The position numbers were made by a program, and so were the translations under genes. The notes beneath the pieces were generated by a model. It worked only from the letters and a program-made list of their open reading frames with translations. It was not told where the DNA came from and did not search any database. A DNA stretch of 64,000 bases, taken from NCBI GenBank assembly GCA_950106755.1, contig OX467082.1:124001-188000 (forward strand), written 5' to 3'. This DNA is from Climacium dendroides (Eukaryota; Streptophyta; Bryopsida; Hypnales; Climaciaceae). Shown here in pieces: positions 1-10,737 of the stretch; within the stretch, counting starts at the first letter, position 1; every line of letters begins with the position of its first letter.

Positions 1-176
1 CCATCCTAGTGATTTATGGAAAGTTGCTACTTCTTGCTCTAAATGTGAAATTTCTCCACAAAAATGATATTTTTGAGTTAGAGTCCAACTAACAAAATCA
101 AGTTCATGTACTCTAACTTCTACTCTAATTTAAATTTTTGAATTTTTTATTGCAATTTGAATTTGGCATGTATTTT

Positions 177-472
177 TTTTTAACTCATGGACAATTTCCA
201 TTACTAAGGGAAATAGTGCAAAGAACTAGAAAAAATTCCTCAACATCAATATTTTTCATCATCTAGGACAAAAAGGTTGAATTCACTATCATTTTTTTAT
301 GTAAGAAGGAGGGAAGGGAACCTGAAAGAAGTAGCTAGAGAAGGAGAGACAAGAGGAGGAAGCCAAGACTAGAAAAAATCCAGCAACCCATAACCAAGTC
401 AATACCAACCAAAAGCTAACCCCTCCAAAGCCTAATTAAAGGTTCCAATCTTAGGATAACTAAGCCACTTGA
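177..472 (-). mobile_element. 5'-truncated LINE tail (type beta) inserted in C4
   Basis: A T-run at the left followed by the antisense of 'aatggaaattgtcca', the 3'-end signature shared with copies near 19600, 30960 and 47940. It is flanked by the 10-bp direct repeat catgtatttt (167-176 and 473-482). Removing it restores the family C sequence seen at 57460-57500. About 296 bp; no open frame worth naming. Confidence 0.7.
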
Positions 473-765
473 CATGTATTTTCAATGCCTACAAAATTTT
501 AATTGTAGATTATACATGGAAACTAAGTTTATACCATGATGTTTTCAATGTAATGTACTCACATAGTGTAAATTTTAGAATTTTTGGAATAATTTTCCAC
601 TTGATGTGATGTTTCTTCACTTTTTCTTCAAAAATTCTTTTAAAAAATCAAATTTTTCCAAAAAAATCTGAATTTTTTGTGAAGTAAAGAAGACGTGTAA
701 TTTCATCTTTCAAAAATAAGTATAAAACTCTTCATGCATACCTAGTTACTAAATGGCAATAGATT

Positions 766-867
766 ATCTTTGTTTGTCTAGCCTTTGTGGCTTGGAAGTT
801 GTTTGTTCTATTTTTTTTTTAATGCAATGGTTTACCATTGGTTCAAAAATAAATAAAACAAAATGAA
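766..867 (+). mobile_element. Very short LINE tail (type alpha) inserted in C4
   Basis: The 102-bp insert carries the alpha 3'-end signature ('gtggcttggaagttgttt', then 'aatgcaatggtttaccatt' and an A-rich end). Flanked by aatagatt at 758-765 and 868-875. The other family C copies lack this insert at the same point, so the empty site is visible within the window. Confidence 0.72.
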
Positions 868-1043
868 AATAGATTGAATGATAGGCAGAAAGGCTTGAAA
901 CCATGGTGGTTATAGGTTTGGCCTTTAATGGTTTGGTTGCTTTAAATGAAAACAATAATTAATAATTTTAGGCAAAAAACACCTTGCATGCATAACTCAA
1001 CACACTAAATGTTTGTTTGGATGCATGATTGCAAATAAGGCCT

Positions 1044-1177
1044 TAGAGCACCTCAACACAAACTCTAGGAAGTGGCACTATAAATGCTTTGGTCCATTGA
1101 TTTTCTTCATTGGAAGGAATTGAATGGACCAAAACATTTACAATGCCACTTCCCATAGTTATGGTGGAGCTATTCTA
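1044..1177. repeat. Hairpin MITE, about 60-bp arms
   Basis: An almost full-length inverted repeat: the left arm from 'agagcacctcaacac' through 'ggtccattgattttctt' pairs with the right arm 'ggaaggaattgaatggacc' through 'ggtggagctattct'. The loop is only a few bases. The end resembles the AGAGCATCTCCAAC termini of common plant MITEs. No convincing target duplication was found. Confidence 0.65.
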
Positions 1178-1189
1178 AATTAGTCCTCT

Positions 1190-2560
1190 TAAAACTACTT
1201 ATAGGATGTGAACAATTAGTTTTTCCTACATGCTCACTTGATTTTTCTAAAATTGTAGTAGAAAGTAGGGAGGAAGATCTTTTACATGCACTAAATTTGA
1301 TGACATTTGGAATTCCAAGTAAAAGTTATGGCCTAATATATTAGTATTTTTTGTAAATGGATAGTCTAGGCTCATTGGAATAAAGCACTTTCCTTTTTAA
1401 AACAAAATTGTGAATTTGATTCTCTGAAGTTATGTTTACATGGAAAGATTTGAATCATTCCTTTTGGATCCATGAGTAAAAAGTTGCAAAGAGTTTTAGT
1501 TTGCAACTTTGCACGTAGTGTATGGATTTTGTACCTAAAATAAACCTTATAGTCCTTTATTTTCTTCAATTTTAATTTTTTCTTGGAAAAAAAATCATTG
1601 TATAAAGATTGTATATAACAAAATTTCAACCATTGGAATTGACATTTTTATTTTTGAAACAAAATTCTTAATGGCTTAATATTTTTAATCATTTTCCACT
1701 ACTTTCTAATAACAATTTTTTTCCTATACGTTGTACAATTTGAGATGGTTTGAAATTCTTATGGCACGTAGCCAACTTGCCTTCAAACATGACTCCAAAT
1801 ATTTTCTACCATTTCCACCATTTTTTTTATGCAAAAGTCACTTTGTAAAGTTTAGATGCTTGGTTTATTGTAGGGTTTTTAAAATGTTTTTTATCAATTT
1901 AGACTCTAATATCTTGCAATCCACATGCTAGAATGTTATGCAATTTTTCCTACATGTTCTCAAACTAATTTACTAAAGGTTCTTATAGTTACATGTATCC
2001 AAACTTGGTTTTTTTTAAGAATTTGGTAGTTGTGCCAATAATGGCCATTTGGGAGTTTTTTTTTGCTAAAGCATAGTCAGGGAACTAAACTAAAGGGGTA
2101 AAAAAGTTATTGCATGATATGTTGTTTTCATCTTGACTCAAGCAATTTTAGTAGATCCAAAAGAATGATTTTTTTTTAAAACAAGATTTAGAGATTCAAT
2201 TTCTAGATTTGTATATGCCTAGAAAGTTGTGAATCTTTCCACTTTGCTAAGGAGGACAAAAGTTACAAGGATTTCTTGCTTACATGTACTATGAAATGAG
2301 CTTTGAAGTCCTTAATTCAATTGAACTTTCAATTTTTTCAAAAAACCCCAAAGGATTGGGCTTAAACTCAATACAACATTGCAACCTTTGAGATTGACAT
2401 TTTCAATATCAAGTATATGGTCTTCATAATTTGGTATTTTAAAAACATGGGCTACTTTTCATTCACTACATACTCTATTTCATCTACATGTTGCAGAGTT
2501 CCAAATAATTTAAATAATTTTAGGCATATATCCAACATTAGATGAAATTTGAGGGCTAGG
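1190..2560 (+). repeat. Decayed family B repeat copies (two partial units)
   Basis: 1330-2100 matches the B1 and B4 copies through blocks such as 'accattggaattg', 'acaattt..gatggtttgaaat', 'ggttcttatagttacatgtatc' and 'ggccatttgggag'. A second partial unit, about 2105-2560, starts at 'attgcatgatatgttg', the same block as 25320, and runs through 'gttacaaggatttcttg'. The ends are too eroded to place the TTAA borders. The small open frames inside are repeat sequence. Confidence 0.6.
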
Positions 2561-2631
2561 AGAGACTACAAGTTCCTAGTTGCATTCTTGCATTCATGTA
2601 GCACTACAACACCTGTTTTTGGAGGGGGGAG

Positions 2632-2712
2632 GGGTTCTCAACAAATGGTGAACCATTGCATTAAAAAAAGATGGATAGAACAACCTCCAGCCACAAGAGC
2701 TAAAAAAGACAA
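2632..2712 (-). mobile_element. LINE tail, type alpha
   Basis: Antisense alpha signature: 'aacaaatggtgaaccattg', then 'aacaacctccagccacaag', matching 10757-10830, 13391-13460 and 49900-49975. It has lost a clear poly-T start and I could not define target duplications. Confidence 0.6.
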
Positions 2713-2984
2713 CATTTGTTTAATGTTGCATAGCAACTACCACATTAGATTCTAAAATTTTTCTTTCCTTACACTGTTTTTTGCATTTCACAACCAAAAC
2801 TTTTATTTTTTATTTTTTTTAATAGCAGCCAATGGTTCCATCACTACATTGCAAACAAGAAGGGAAACATGCCTAAAACAACCATTTAGAACCCTCAAAT
2901 TTCTTCTATGGGGTCACTTGGCACATGAATCCAAAGAAGCACCAATGACATTGATATTTCTTTATAAAAACATGAGCTTCTAAG

Positions 2985-3270
2985 GTGCCACTATCTCATT
3001 TTTTGTAGGTCCCTCAATTTTTTTTAACGATTCAAATGCTAATATCTTACAACCCACACAATTAAAATTTCTAAAGTTTTTTCCACATTTTTCCAAATTG
3101 GTGCACTAAAAGACCATATGGTCACCCATATCATAAATTTTTTTTCCCTAAACTTTGGTACTTGAACTAGAAATGCCAATTTGATACCATTTTTGGTTAG
3201 CATGGCATACAGGGCCTTAGAGGTTAACCTTTGAAGGACCTCAAGGACCAAAATGACACAAAGTATGTAT
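2985..3270 (+). repeat. Family B fragment
   Basis: The block 'aatgctaatatcttacaa' followed by about 150 bases matches the same segment of B1 near 7260 and, in the other orientation, B4 near 50525. A 78-codon antisense frame here is an accidental reading of the repeat. Confidence 0.5.
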
Positions 3271-3279
3271 TTCAAACTC

Positions 3280-4680
3280 CTAATGGTGTTTTGTTGTGCA
3301 AAACAATTCTCAATATTTTGGAAAGTAGGATCTTTTAAAACAACAAGCTCAGGTACTCCTTACATTTTCTAGTTTTCGAAGTTTGTAAATGAGAAGTATT
3401 GAAAAACTTATCTGGGAAATGTCGCTTGGATGAAAAAAAAAATCTACAATGAAAAGAATAGTGGGGATGAAAAAAAAGTTTTCTTTTGCTAGGGATGAAA
3501 TTCCTTGGGTGCCATGCATCTAATTTGTTCTACAATGGAATTTGTCCACAAATTGAAAATCTAAAAAAAAAATATATATTTTTGAGCATTTCTACTGTTT
3601 GGTCTACAAAATGAAACTTGGTTTCAAAAAAAACATGCAAAATCTTTGTTTTAATAATATAAAAAATACAAGACTCAATCTTATTGGAAATCTTGTAAGA
3701 TCAATTAGAAAATTATAACAATGATTCCAGAATATTATGAAAGATGTTGCAAAAGAGGCGATATTAATATTGTTTTTTTAATTTCTAATATTTATTGGTG
3801 TATGAATTTCTTCAAATTTTGAGGATCTACTATATTTAATTTTAATATTTGACTTTTTCTGTTTGAAAACATATACAAAATTCAGAGTCATTTTTATTAG
3901 TCACTTTTGCTAATTAAAAATTTCTACATTCACCATAGATTCCCAATCCATTACAAAGGGGGGATTAAAAAAAATTATGTCATCTTCAAATACTAATTTT
4001 TCCAAAGTATATTTGTTGCCCCCAAAATTGCTCATCCAAATGTTCTATAATCTAAAATTTCAATGGTAACTTTTTTTTGCAACTCATTCTATGTATGCTA
4101 AAGAAAATGGTCTTTACTTTCATACAAATAGAAATTGAAGATATTAAAAGTCTCTTTCTATATAATAATATCAAAGTGGTGCAATTTATTGGAAGTGGTG
4201 GCAAAGTTGTTGGGCCTTGAAAGGTTCAAGAAACCTTTTAAATCCAAACATTGACTTTGGAAAGAGCTAAGCATTTTGAAACAATTTACTTCTTGCTATA
4301 TTTTCATGGAAAGAAAAATGGATTAGGTATGCAATTCAAGGTGCTTTTCATATATTTTTGTGGCCTTTGGAAAATGAATCATAAACTCCAATAATCACTT
4401 CAAATGCAATGCTCTTCACAAGGAACCACTTCTTCCACTGTAAAGCAAAGTGTCACATTATGGCAAAATAGATGCAAACCCATTGTGGGCAAAATTGTTA
4501 TGGTGGTCAACCATTCAAAACTTGAATATGCACCATCAATGGATTTTGTCCATATGGTCTTGCTCCCATTTGACCCATACTAGAGCAATTTTTTAATCTC
4601 TAATTGCCCCAAGGCACATAAATTAGGTATTGAAGTTCTATCAATCCTAAACCAAATTTCTATTTATAGTAGTTTACGTT
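3280..4680. other. AT-rich intergenic stretch, no gene seen
   Basis: Homopolymer-rich sequence without a coding frame of note. Around 4190-4400 there is weak resemblance to 59340-59500 (both contain a 'gaaacaatttttc/cttc' block followed by a W-K-D/E-K-W-like reading), possibly an old LINE reverse transcriptase remnant; this is only a suggestion. Confidence 0.3.
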
Positions 4681-4684
4681 TCTA

Positions 4685-5229
4685 AAAAGTCCTCTATAAA
4701 GACTAGTTTTAGCTTCAAACTTCAGTTTAAAAAAAGAATGATAGTGGTTTTTTGATTCAAGATTTTTAACAATGATACCCATTATAATCCAAACTTTCCA
4801 TGGTATTGAAAGTTATTGCCTCTTAGAATCAAACTTCAAATAGACTAGATTTTGGAGAAAAAATCAAACTTAGGATTTATTTGAAAAAGTTTTCACTTAG
4901 ATTTTAGAAAGCCATGAATAGATTGGGCCTATGCATATTTTGCCCTTTAAAAAATTTCATATTGTTTTGGTATCCAACTCTTTGGATTTGACTTGCAAAA
5001 AAAGGATTGGAAAACTTTGCAACACTTTTGCATTTCTAACATCCTCATGGTTAGACGTTATAACCTTTTACCTAGTAAGTGACATCATTGTGTTTTCTAT
5101 TTTTATGTGAACCTTTCAAATGTCTAGTTTGTGTAGTTACAATTCTAAAAATATTGATACAACTTATCCAATTCAATTCAAAGCAAATTCTAAGAAGCTA
5201 GAGACAAATTTTGAGCATGTAGGGGTTAA
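4685..5229 (+). repeat. Family A repeat, copy A1
   Basis: Shares ordered blocks with 27240-27770, 35780-36216 and 20720-20910: 'gactagttttagc', 'aatgatagtggtttttt', 'caaactttccat/gactttctat', 'tacaattc', and the right end 'aaattctaagaagctag ... gcatgtaggggttaa'. Its right end meets the left end of family B copy B1 at one shared TTAA (5226-5229), so two repeat units abut at a TTAA site. Confidence 0.6.
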
Positions 5230-6179
5230 CCCCTAAATGCCCAAATTGTGTTTTTGGGCAAAATAGCAATTTTGAACAGCTCACAATAAATGGAGTTTTT
5301 ATTTTTATTTTTTTGAAATTTCCACACATATACCCAAGAAGTAGCTTTAAGGCCCAAAGAGTTTCATAATTTTGGAATACATATTTAAAAAATTATTTTA
5401 AGACATGTATTTTCATTGCTTGGTTGGCAACCTGGGTATTAAAAAAAACTTCTTTAGAAATCACTTCTTTTAAAAATAAAAATTGAAATTGATTTTTTAG
5501 ATTTATTTAAATATGAAAAGATTTGAGTTATTATATTTTGATTAACCCTAAAATCCCAAAGCATTTTCTAGGATTTTTTGCCTCCTAAAACCCTGAAAAT
5601 GGCCATGTCTAATGCATTGTTTGAAAATCCATGAAAGATGACTTTTTTCAAAATCCAACCATAGGATCTTGTAATTAACTTATTGGAGATGATGTGGTCA
5701 AAAAATTGTGAAATTTGATTGTATGGATTGAGAAATAATTGCATTCAAAGTGACAAGTTTTTTATTTTAGGCCCTACCCAAAAAATTTAGATGGCTTTGA
5801 CCACCTCTTGTAAAAATTATTTACTCTATGGACTTCAAATTTAATTTTTTTCCATAACCAATATCATGTTAGGCATATGTCTAACAATTTTCAAGTCAAT
5901 CCAAGACATGAAGCACATTCAAAAAAATCTTGCAATGTCACAATGTCCCAAGTTCTAACAATACACTAACCACTTTTTGCACACAATTTCCCACCACATA
6001 GTTCAAAAAACCATAAATTCATGGTGGATTGATGAAGGGTATCACTAGTGACATGCCCTCCAAAAAAATTCTCAAAAACTCAAAAATCTCTAGCTTTTAT
6101 TTCAAGTTTTATCTCAATGTAAGCTCTAAACATGTGGCAATTTCTTCAATAATGGGTTCAGCAATTCCAAGGATGTTCC

Positions 6180-6407
6180 AAATGTCGTTCCCGGTTGATC
6201 CCAATCGTTCCCTCTCTCCCATTTTCCTCTCCCTTGTTTCCTTCTTCCTTGTTCCCTTCTCTCCAGTTCTCCTCTGAGTCCTCTGGCTCATCTCCCCTGT
6301 CCCTCTCTCAAATTGAAGCCTCCATCCATTCAAAACCTGCCCTTCTTTCATTCATCTGCCCTTGCCACACCCAAGACTGAACCTCATGGAAACCCACTGC
6401 CTTGCCT
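6180..6407. other. GC- and pyrimidine-rich stretch with short overlapping frames
   Basis: A C/T-rich run (tccctctctcc-like) gives several 60-82 codon frames on both strands. Their Ser/Pro-rich composition follows from the base bias, no domain is visible, and frames on opposite strands are equally long, so I do not call a gene. Confidence 0.4.
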
Positions 6408-6546
6408 TAGAGCCGTGCTCCATTGGGGCCTGGACTCCTCCAAATCGGAGGTCCGGGTTTCCAGAGATGTTCATGGCGAAAACATTTCTGGAGGCCCGGA
6501 TCTCCGATTCGGAGGGGTTTGGGCTCCCAATAGAGCGCGACTCTTA
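6408..6546. repeat. GC-rich hairpin element F1, about 63-bp arms
   Basis: The left arm (6409-6471: 'gtgctccattggggcc', 'aatcggaggtccgggtt') pairs with the right arm (6480-6542: 'cccggatctccgattcgg', 'gggctccca'). The outer sequence TAGAGC-CGT-CCATTG resembles the ends at 42386 and 45178. Its GC content is far above the flanks. Confidence 0.65.
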
Positions 6547-7450
6547 GTTTAGCAACTAACCCAAAACTAGTTTTGTGCGAAAGTCAATGCAGCAGAGCTT
6601 GCCCAAGTTGCCCCCTCTCTCCCATTTCTGTAAAAGCTGCTCATAACTTTTGAACCAAAGATCCATTTCACATCAAAATTATATGCAATTATGCATGGAA
6701 AGCTCTTGAAAAACTACATGTGTTATAAAATTTTCAAAAATTTGTGATAGAAATTGAGACTACATGAGCCTATCCAAAATCAATTTTGTCCTTTGTAGGG
6801 ACAATAGGACTTAGGGGTTAAGGAGATGAAAGTCATGAGAGTTTTAGTTTGTAGGTAGTTTGTAAGAAGTTATGGAATCTCTACTCTGAAATGAACTTTT
6901 ATTCTTTTATTTAACTCAAATCTTAATGTTTTAAAAAAACATATACAAACAATGGCTACAAATTGTTTATTGTAACATTACAACCATTGGAATTGGCATT
7001 TTCCAATTCCAAAAATAAATTGTTAACAATTTAGTGTTTTGAGTATTTCCCTATTTTTTCTACTCACTATTTTTATCCTACACATTGTGCAATTCCAAAT
7101 AATTTGAAATGCTTCAAACATTGAGCCAACTTCACTTCAAGAATGGATCCAAAGAGTTACAACCATTTCTGACATTTTATCATACAAATGAAGTCTTCTA
7201 AAGTAAAGTTGCCTAGATTTTTATAGGGATAAGAAAATGATATTTGTTACTTCAACCACTAATATCTTACAATGTATAAGGTAGAAAATTATTAAATTAT
7301 TTCTATATCTTTTTCAAACCACAGTAATACAAGATCCTATGGTTACATGTATCTAGAAATGTTGTTTTTTCAATAATTTGAATCTTCAACTAGATGGAGC
7401 AGTTTTGGAGCTTTTTTGGTGAATCTTAATCAAATATAGTTAGGGATTAC

Positions 7451-8330
7451 CATGTATTCAATTCAATACATTGAGCATCTAGCCTAGCTCCACATTTTTT
7501 TTAAGCCCTCATGTTAGCATGCCACAAAGGGCAAATGCTTAACACTCAATCTAATCACTAGTATAAGAGAGTCCATTTTTAGGTTTTGGTATTCATTCTC
7601 AATAAGTTCCACAATTTCTTTGTATATTTGTGTGTTGTTGTAGCATTTGGGAGCCCCTAAATGTTTAAAAATAAATAAATTTTTACTTGTCAGTATCTAA
7701 AGTCCACTCAAAAGTTTGACATTTATTAGTAGTTCATATCCTAAATTCTAAGTTTGCCAAGCATGTTGAAGAAGTACCAAATCTATGGAAGCACTTCAAC
7801 TATTAAAGGAATAAACTTCCTAATCATGTCTATCTAGAATAATGTAAGTGCCAGTGGTCATACATTTTATTAGTGAATTCTTGATAGTGGTGGCTAAAGA
7901 TCCAAGCCCCCTCTTGATTATTGACTTTCCAATTGGGAACTGCAACTCACATTAAGGTCTACAATTAAATGTCTAGGTAAGGCTACCAATGACAATAATT
8001 TTGATAGGAAAGAAAAAATATTGCACTACACCTTTGGAAGTGTGTACAAAGCCAATGTGTGAAATGAAATGCCACTTGTAAGCCATAAAATTTCATACTC
8101 CATATAACATTTCCAGAATACAATCAACACTAAAAACCAAACCTTAAACTACATCTACAAGAACTTATTCCTTAAAAATGTACTAATATTTATAGGCATT
8201 TGCAATCCACAAACTGTATTAGTTTTGTGAATGTGCCTTGAAATACTTAAGACATGCATACACAACAAAGTCCACAAAAGTGCTATGAAATCCAATATGA
8301 AAAGATACTATAGACAATTTGCATGGCCCT
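7451..8330. other. Intergenic stretch downstream of the gene, no gene seen
   Basis: AT-rich, no long frame, no strong inverted repeat. It lies 3' of the minus-strand gene. I see no exact AATAAA on the minus strand close to the stop codon, so the polyadenylation site is not placed. Confidence 0.4.
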
Positions 8331-8407
8331 TATATAATAACACCTTCCAAGGTGCCGCTTACACCTTGTCTCAATCTCATAACAGCAGTGCTTGATGCTT
8401 GTGTAGA

Positions 8408-9880
8408 TCATGCAGAGTCTCTCGCATCAACCCCCAAAACTAAATTTGGATCTTCAATAGCAAAATCTGGTGGTATTGGTAGGATACTTCCAAAAATAGA
8501 GTGTTCAATGCACATGCTACGCACTGTACTCAATAGGGCATCCACAACCGCATCTGCTCCAATGCGTCCGGCTTGCTCCACTTCCAACTCTGCCCGCAAC
8601 TTAAATAGTTCACTTTGTAATCCATCCTTTGCAGCAACGATTTCATACACTTGAGCTTCCACACTAGCTAGTTGCTGGCGCAATGTTTCCACCTCTTCTT
8701 TTGTGGCCATCATCTCCTCATTTGCTTTTTGTAGGTGTTCCTCCTCCTCTGTGTCTTTATGTAGGTGTTCCTCCTCTTCCGTGTCTTCTTCTTCCACTGT
8801 GGTAACCAAATCCACAAGAACACGGAGCACGTTGTCCCAACCCGTCTCCTCTTGCACGTCCTTCGGCAATGGTACATTCACCCCAATTGAACGCAATGTT
8901 TGGATCAACGCCGCATGCTTTTGCTCAAGACGATTTGCATTTTCGATAGCTATTTCCCTCTCATTAAGCAATCGACAGCGTGCATACAAGATCTGTTGGT
9001 GTAAAACTTCCATCTCTCGTGCAGCTGGGAAGAGGGTTTCTTGGATGAAACATTGCATCATCTCTGCAATTGGCGAAGGGGCTACTTGGACAAAATGCTG
9101 CGAGTTGTTATGTAAACGCTCCATTATGTTGGTTGCTTCTTTGTTGTCCTCGAATGCACGCTCACGCTCTCCTAGTACCTTGCAACGCCTTGAGGAATGC
9201 ATGCCAAAGGCTAGGGTGTGTAGTTTCTTGTTTCGACCAAAGGATTGGGATGACTCAATGCCTGGGCCACAAGGTGCTGCGTAACTTGAGCTCATTGTTC
9301 CTATTGGCGATGGAGCCTCTGCGTCTATTGGCGTTGTACCTTGGTCAATCACCTTTTGTTTCTTGGTTGGAGGCCCTCCTGAGACTGAGGTAGATGCACT
9401 TAAAACTATGTCTTTGAGATCTACATCATGGGATTTGCGAGGTGGAACCATTGTATGTAACACAGAGCCGACAATATTCGAAGGAGGGACAAAAGATTTT
9501 TGAGGTGATACTAGTGTATGTGACATAGAGCCAATAATGCGTGAAGGAGAGGCAGGAGCCTTGATTTCCGTGAAGGCAGTAGGCCACACTTGAGTTTTTG
9601 AAAATGTCATAGCACGTTTAATAAAATTACTGAGGAAGTTGAACAGAGGTGTAATGACAGCTTCTCCGGTGCACAAATCATTCAATAAGAGTTGGAGTTC
9701 CATGGAAATATGCTTGTACATGATTTCCCCCCAGTTTACCTTCACACCGTTATATGCTGCAAGCATAAGATGGAACCAATCGGTGTTGACTTGATCAACT
9801 TTGCTTTGAGCAAAAATAGCACGTAAAATACCCTTACATCGCCGACTTAGGATCTTATCTTGGATATCTCTCACCATTAT
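8408..9880 (-). CDS. Exon 2 of unrecognised nuclear coiled-coil protein
   Basis: The open frame reads through from the splice acceptor (TTTTATAG before 9880) to a TGA ending at 8408: 490 residues after the junction Ile. Numbering from the first Met of this exon (9877): residues 30-95 are hydrophobic with Trp at 34, 49 and 98; 112-128 and 133-149 are an imperfect internal duplication (S-x-I-x-G-S-x-x-H-T); 171-176 TKKQKV after Gly-Gly-Pro-Pro is an SV40-like nuclear localisation motif; about 245-335 and 383-440 look like coiled coil; 365-384 are two tandem copies of DTEEEEHL(H/Q)K. Base composition is clearly richer in GC than the flanks. No catalytic motif is visible. It may be a plant-specific nuclear protein or a gag-like protein of an old element; I infer no function. 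Confidence 0.72.
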   Translation of the reverse strand: MMVRDIQDKILSRRCKGILRAIFAQSKVDQVNTDWFHLMLAAYNGVKVNWGEIMYKHISMELQLLLNDLCTGEAVITPLFNFLSNFIKRAMTFSKTQVWPTAFTEIKAPASPSRIIGSMSHTLVSPQKSFVPPSNIVGSVLHTMVPPRKSHDVDLKDIVLSASTSVSGGPPTKKQKVIDQGTTPIDAEAPSPIGTMSSSYAAPCGPGIESSQSFGRNKKLHTLAFGMHSSRRCKVLGERERAFEDNKEATNIMERLHNNSQHFVQVAPSPIAEMMQCFIQETLFPAAREMEVLHQQILYARCRLLNEREIAIENANRLEQKHAALIQTLRSIGVNVPLPKDVQEETGWDNVLRVLVDLVTTVEEEDTEEEEHLHKDTEEEEHLQKANEEMMATKEEVETLRQQLASVEAQVYEIVAAKDGLQSELFKLRAELEVEQAGRIGADAVVDALLSTVRSMCIEHSIFGSILPIPPDFAIEDPNLVLGVDARDSA

Positions 9881-10040
9881 CTATAAAATTGTATACATTG
9901 TGCATCTTAGTTAGGACAATAGCTATTTCCATGTGCAAGCTCAGTATACTAAAAGGGCTATGAAACAAAAAAATAACTTCATGCAAAAATGTTTTCATAG
10001 AAAAGAAAAAAGGAATGCACAATGAATTTTATAAACTTAC
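9881..10040 (-). other. Intron, 160 bp, GT-AG
   Basis: On the minus strand the donor reads CAT|GTAAGT (junction 10041/10040) and the acceptor reads ATTTTATAG|ATAATG (junction 9881/9880), preceded by an AT-rich tract. Both exon frames join in phase 0 (codon CAT then ATA). Reading through the donor reaches a stop 3 codons later, so splicing is needed for the long product. Confidence 0.7.
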
Positions 10041-10436
10041 ATGGGGGTGTGGCCATACATCACCTTTGGAGGAGTTTGATAGGTAGTCACTGGCAAGAGG
10101 ACATTGGAAATCCTTTACTTCTGTAATAGTAGTGACTCCCTTAAAATCAAAACCCATACAAATTGAAAGGTATTCTTTCAGTTTGAGATTACACTCCACT
10201 CCATTCACTTGACCTCGAAAGATCAATTCAGGAGATGTGGTATGTTCCATCCAAGCTGTTGCAAGCCAATTGGTCACATCTACCCAATTCACTTCAACTA
10301 ATGCATCAGCCCAAACCATAGCAAGGCCCACAATTGGAACAATTGAATCTTCATTCAAAATGGCTCCCCAAGATTTCTGATCTGTATTGCATTCCTTCCA
10401 GTGTACAAAATGCATAATCCACTCTCCCTTCTCCAT
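10041..10436 (-). CDS. Exon 1 of the same two-exon gene
   Basis: 132 codons from ATG at 10436 to the donor at 10041. An in-frame TGA lies four codons upstream of this ATG (within 10437-10450), which supports the start or an exon border there. The segment is Trp-rich (8 Trp), with a hydrophobic block at residues 33-62 and the W-x-x-x-x-W-x-x-V-x-x-W-L type spacing of a globular domain. Distantly reminiscent of plant transposon-associated or gag-like N-terminal regions, but no family can be named from the residues. With exon 2 the product is about 622 residues. Confidence 0.66.
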
Positions 10437-10737
10437 TGTAGCCTTTCACAACAAGTTTATAAAACAAGTAACAACTATGGAATTTGTTTGAAGAATGGTA
10501 GGAAGTTTGATGCAAATTATAAGAATGTTATGACATTCGATGTTGAATAAAAGAAAGAAAGAAAGAAAGAAAGATGCTTGAGGGAGAGGAAACAAACAAT
10601 AGAAAATATAGTATAGAACACTAATAATTATGGTAGATTCTAATCCCTAAGCCCGTAAAGATTGAATCACAAAAAACAAACGCCGAATTCAGTCATAATG
10701 ACCATCTCTTACATTATTTATTAAATTTATTCATAAT
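10437..10737 (-). promoter_or_regulatory. Probable promoter and 5' leader of the two-exon gene
   Basis: Immediately upstream of the ATG on the minus strand. It contains a (CTTT)n pyrimidine run (plus strand (GAAA)n at 10551-10574), common in plant 5' leaders, and AT-rich TATA-like stretches near 10600. No transcription start can be fixed. A LINE tail begins at 10738, which limits the undisturbed upstream region to about 300 bp. Confidence 0.35.
10551..10574. repeat. (GAAA)n microsatellite
   Basis: Six uninterrupted GAAA units, on the minus strand (CTTT)n, lying about 115-140 bp upstream of the gene start. Confidence 0.85.

Larger units (their letters stand above)
1..933 (-). mobile_element. 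TTAA-family C element (copy C4), left part cut by window edge
   Basis: Antisense copy of the repeat also found at 36934-37670, 39197-39868 and 57085-57963. Shared landmarks are the block about hundred bases from the start with the 'agagtccaact' stretch, the 'cacttgatgtgat' block near 600 and the 'aaatggcaatagatt' block near 755. Two retrotransposon tails (177-472 and 766-867) split it. The right end near 930 is degenerate relative to the TTAACCCTGAAAGG terminus of the best copy. No coding capacity is seen. Confidence 0.65.
5542..6836. mobile_element. TTAA-bounded element E nested in B1
   Basis: Starts TTAACCCTAAAATCCC (5542) and ends GACTTAGGGGTTAA (6836); the inverted right end reads TTAACCCCTAAGTCC, so the termini are short imperfect inverted repeats. 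The host repeat B1 continues on both sides with a single TTAA position. The last 110 bp match 30340-30447 ('agcctatccaaaat', 'gacaatggggct'). The interior contains the C/T-rich stretch 6180-6400 and hairpin 6408-6546. No transposase frame is visible. Confidence 0.62.
5226..7450 (+). mobile_element. TTAA-family B element, copy B1, interrupted by element E
   Basis: The left end TTAACCCCTAAATGCCC matches the inverted right end of copy B4 (51298 leftwards), with the 'ttgtgtttttgggc' subterminal block also shared. The B sequence runs to 5541, is broken by a TTAA-bounded insert (5542-6836), then resumes at 6837 with 'ggagatgaaagtcatgagag', as in uninterrupted copies near 25440 and 2255. The right end near 7445 is eroded. 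Without the insert the length is about 0.93 kb, close to B4 (951 bp). Confidence 0.68.

Noticed and set aside
6029..6552. Cluster of 60-82 codon frames
   Set aside because: Overlapping on both strands in a C/T-rich stretch and a GC-rich hairpin inside element E; no domain.
8319..9393. Plus-strand frames of 111, 193 and 107 codons
   Set aside because: They lie antisense to exon 2 of the minus-strand gene and have Ser/Arg/Cys-biased shadow composition; the splice sites and longer frame support the minus strand.
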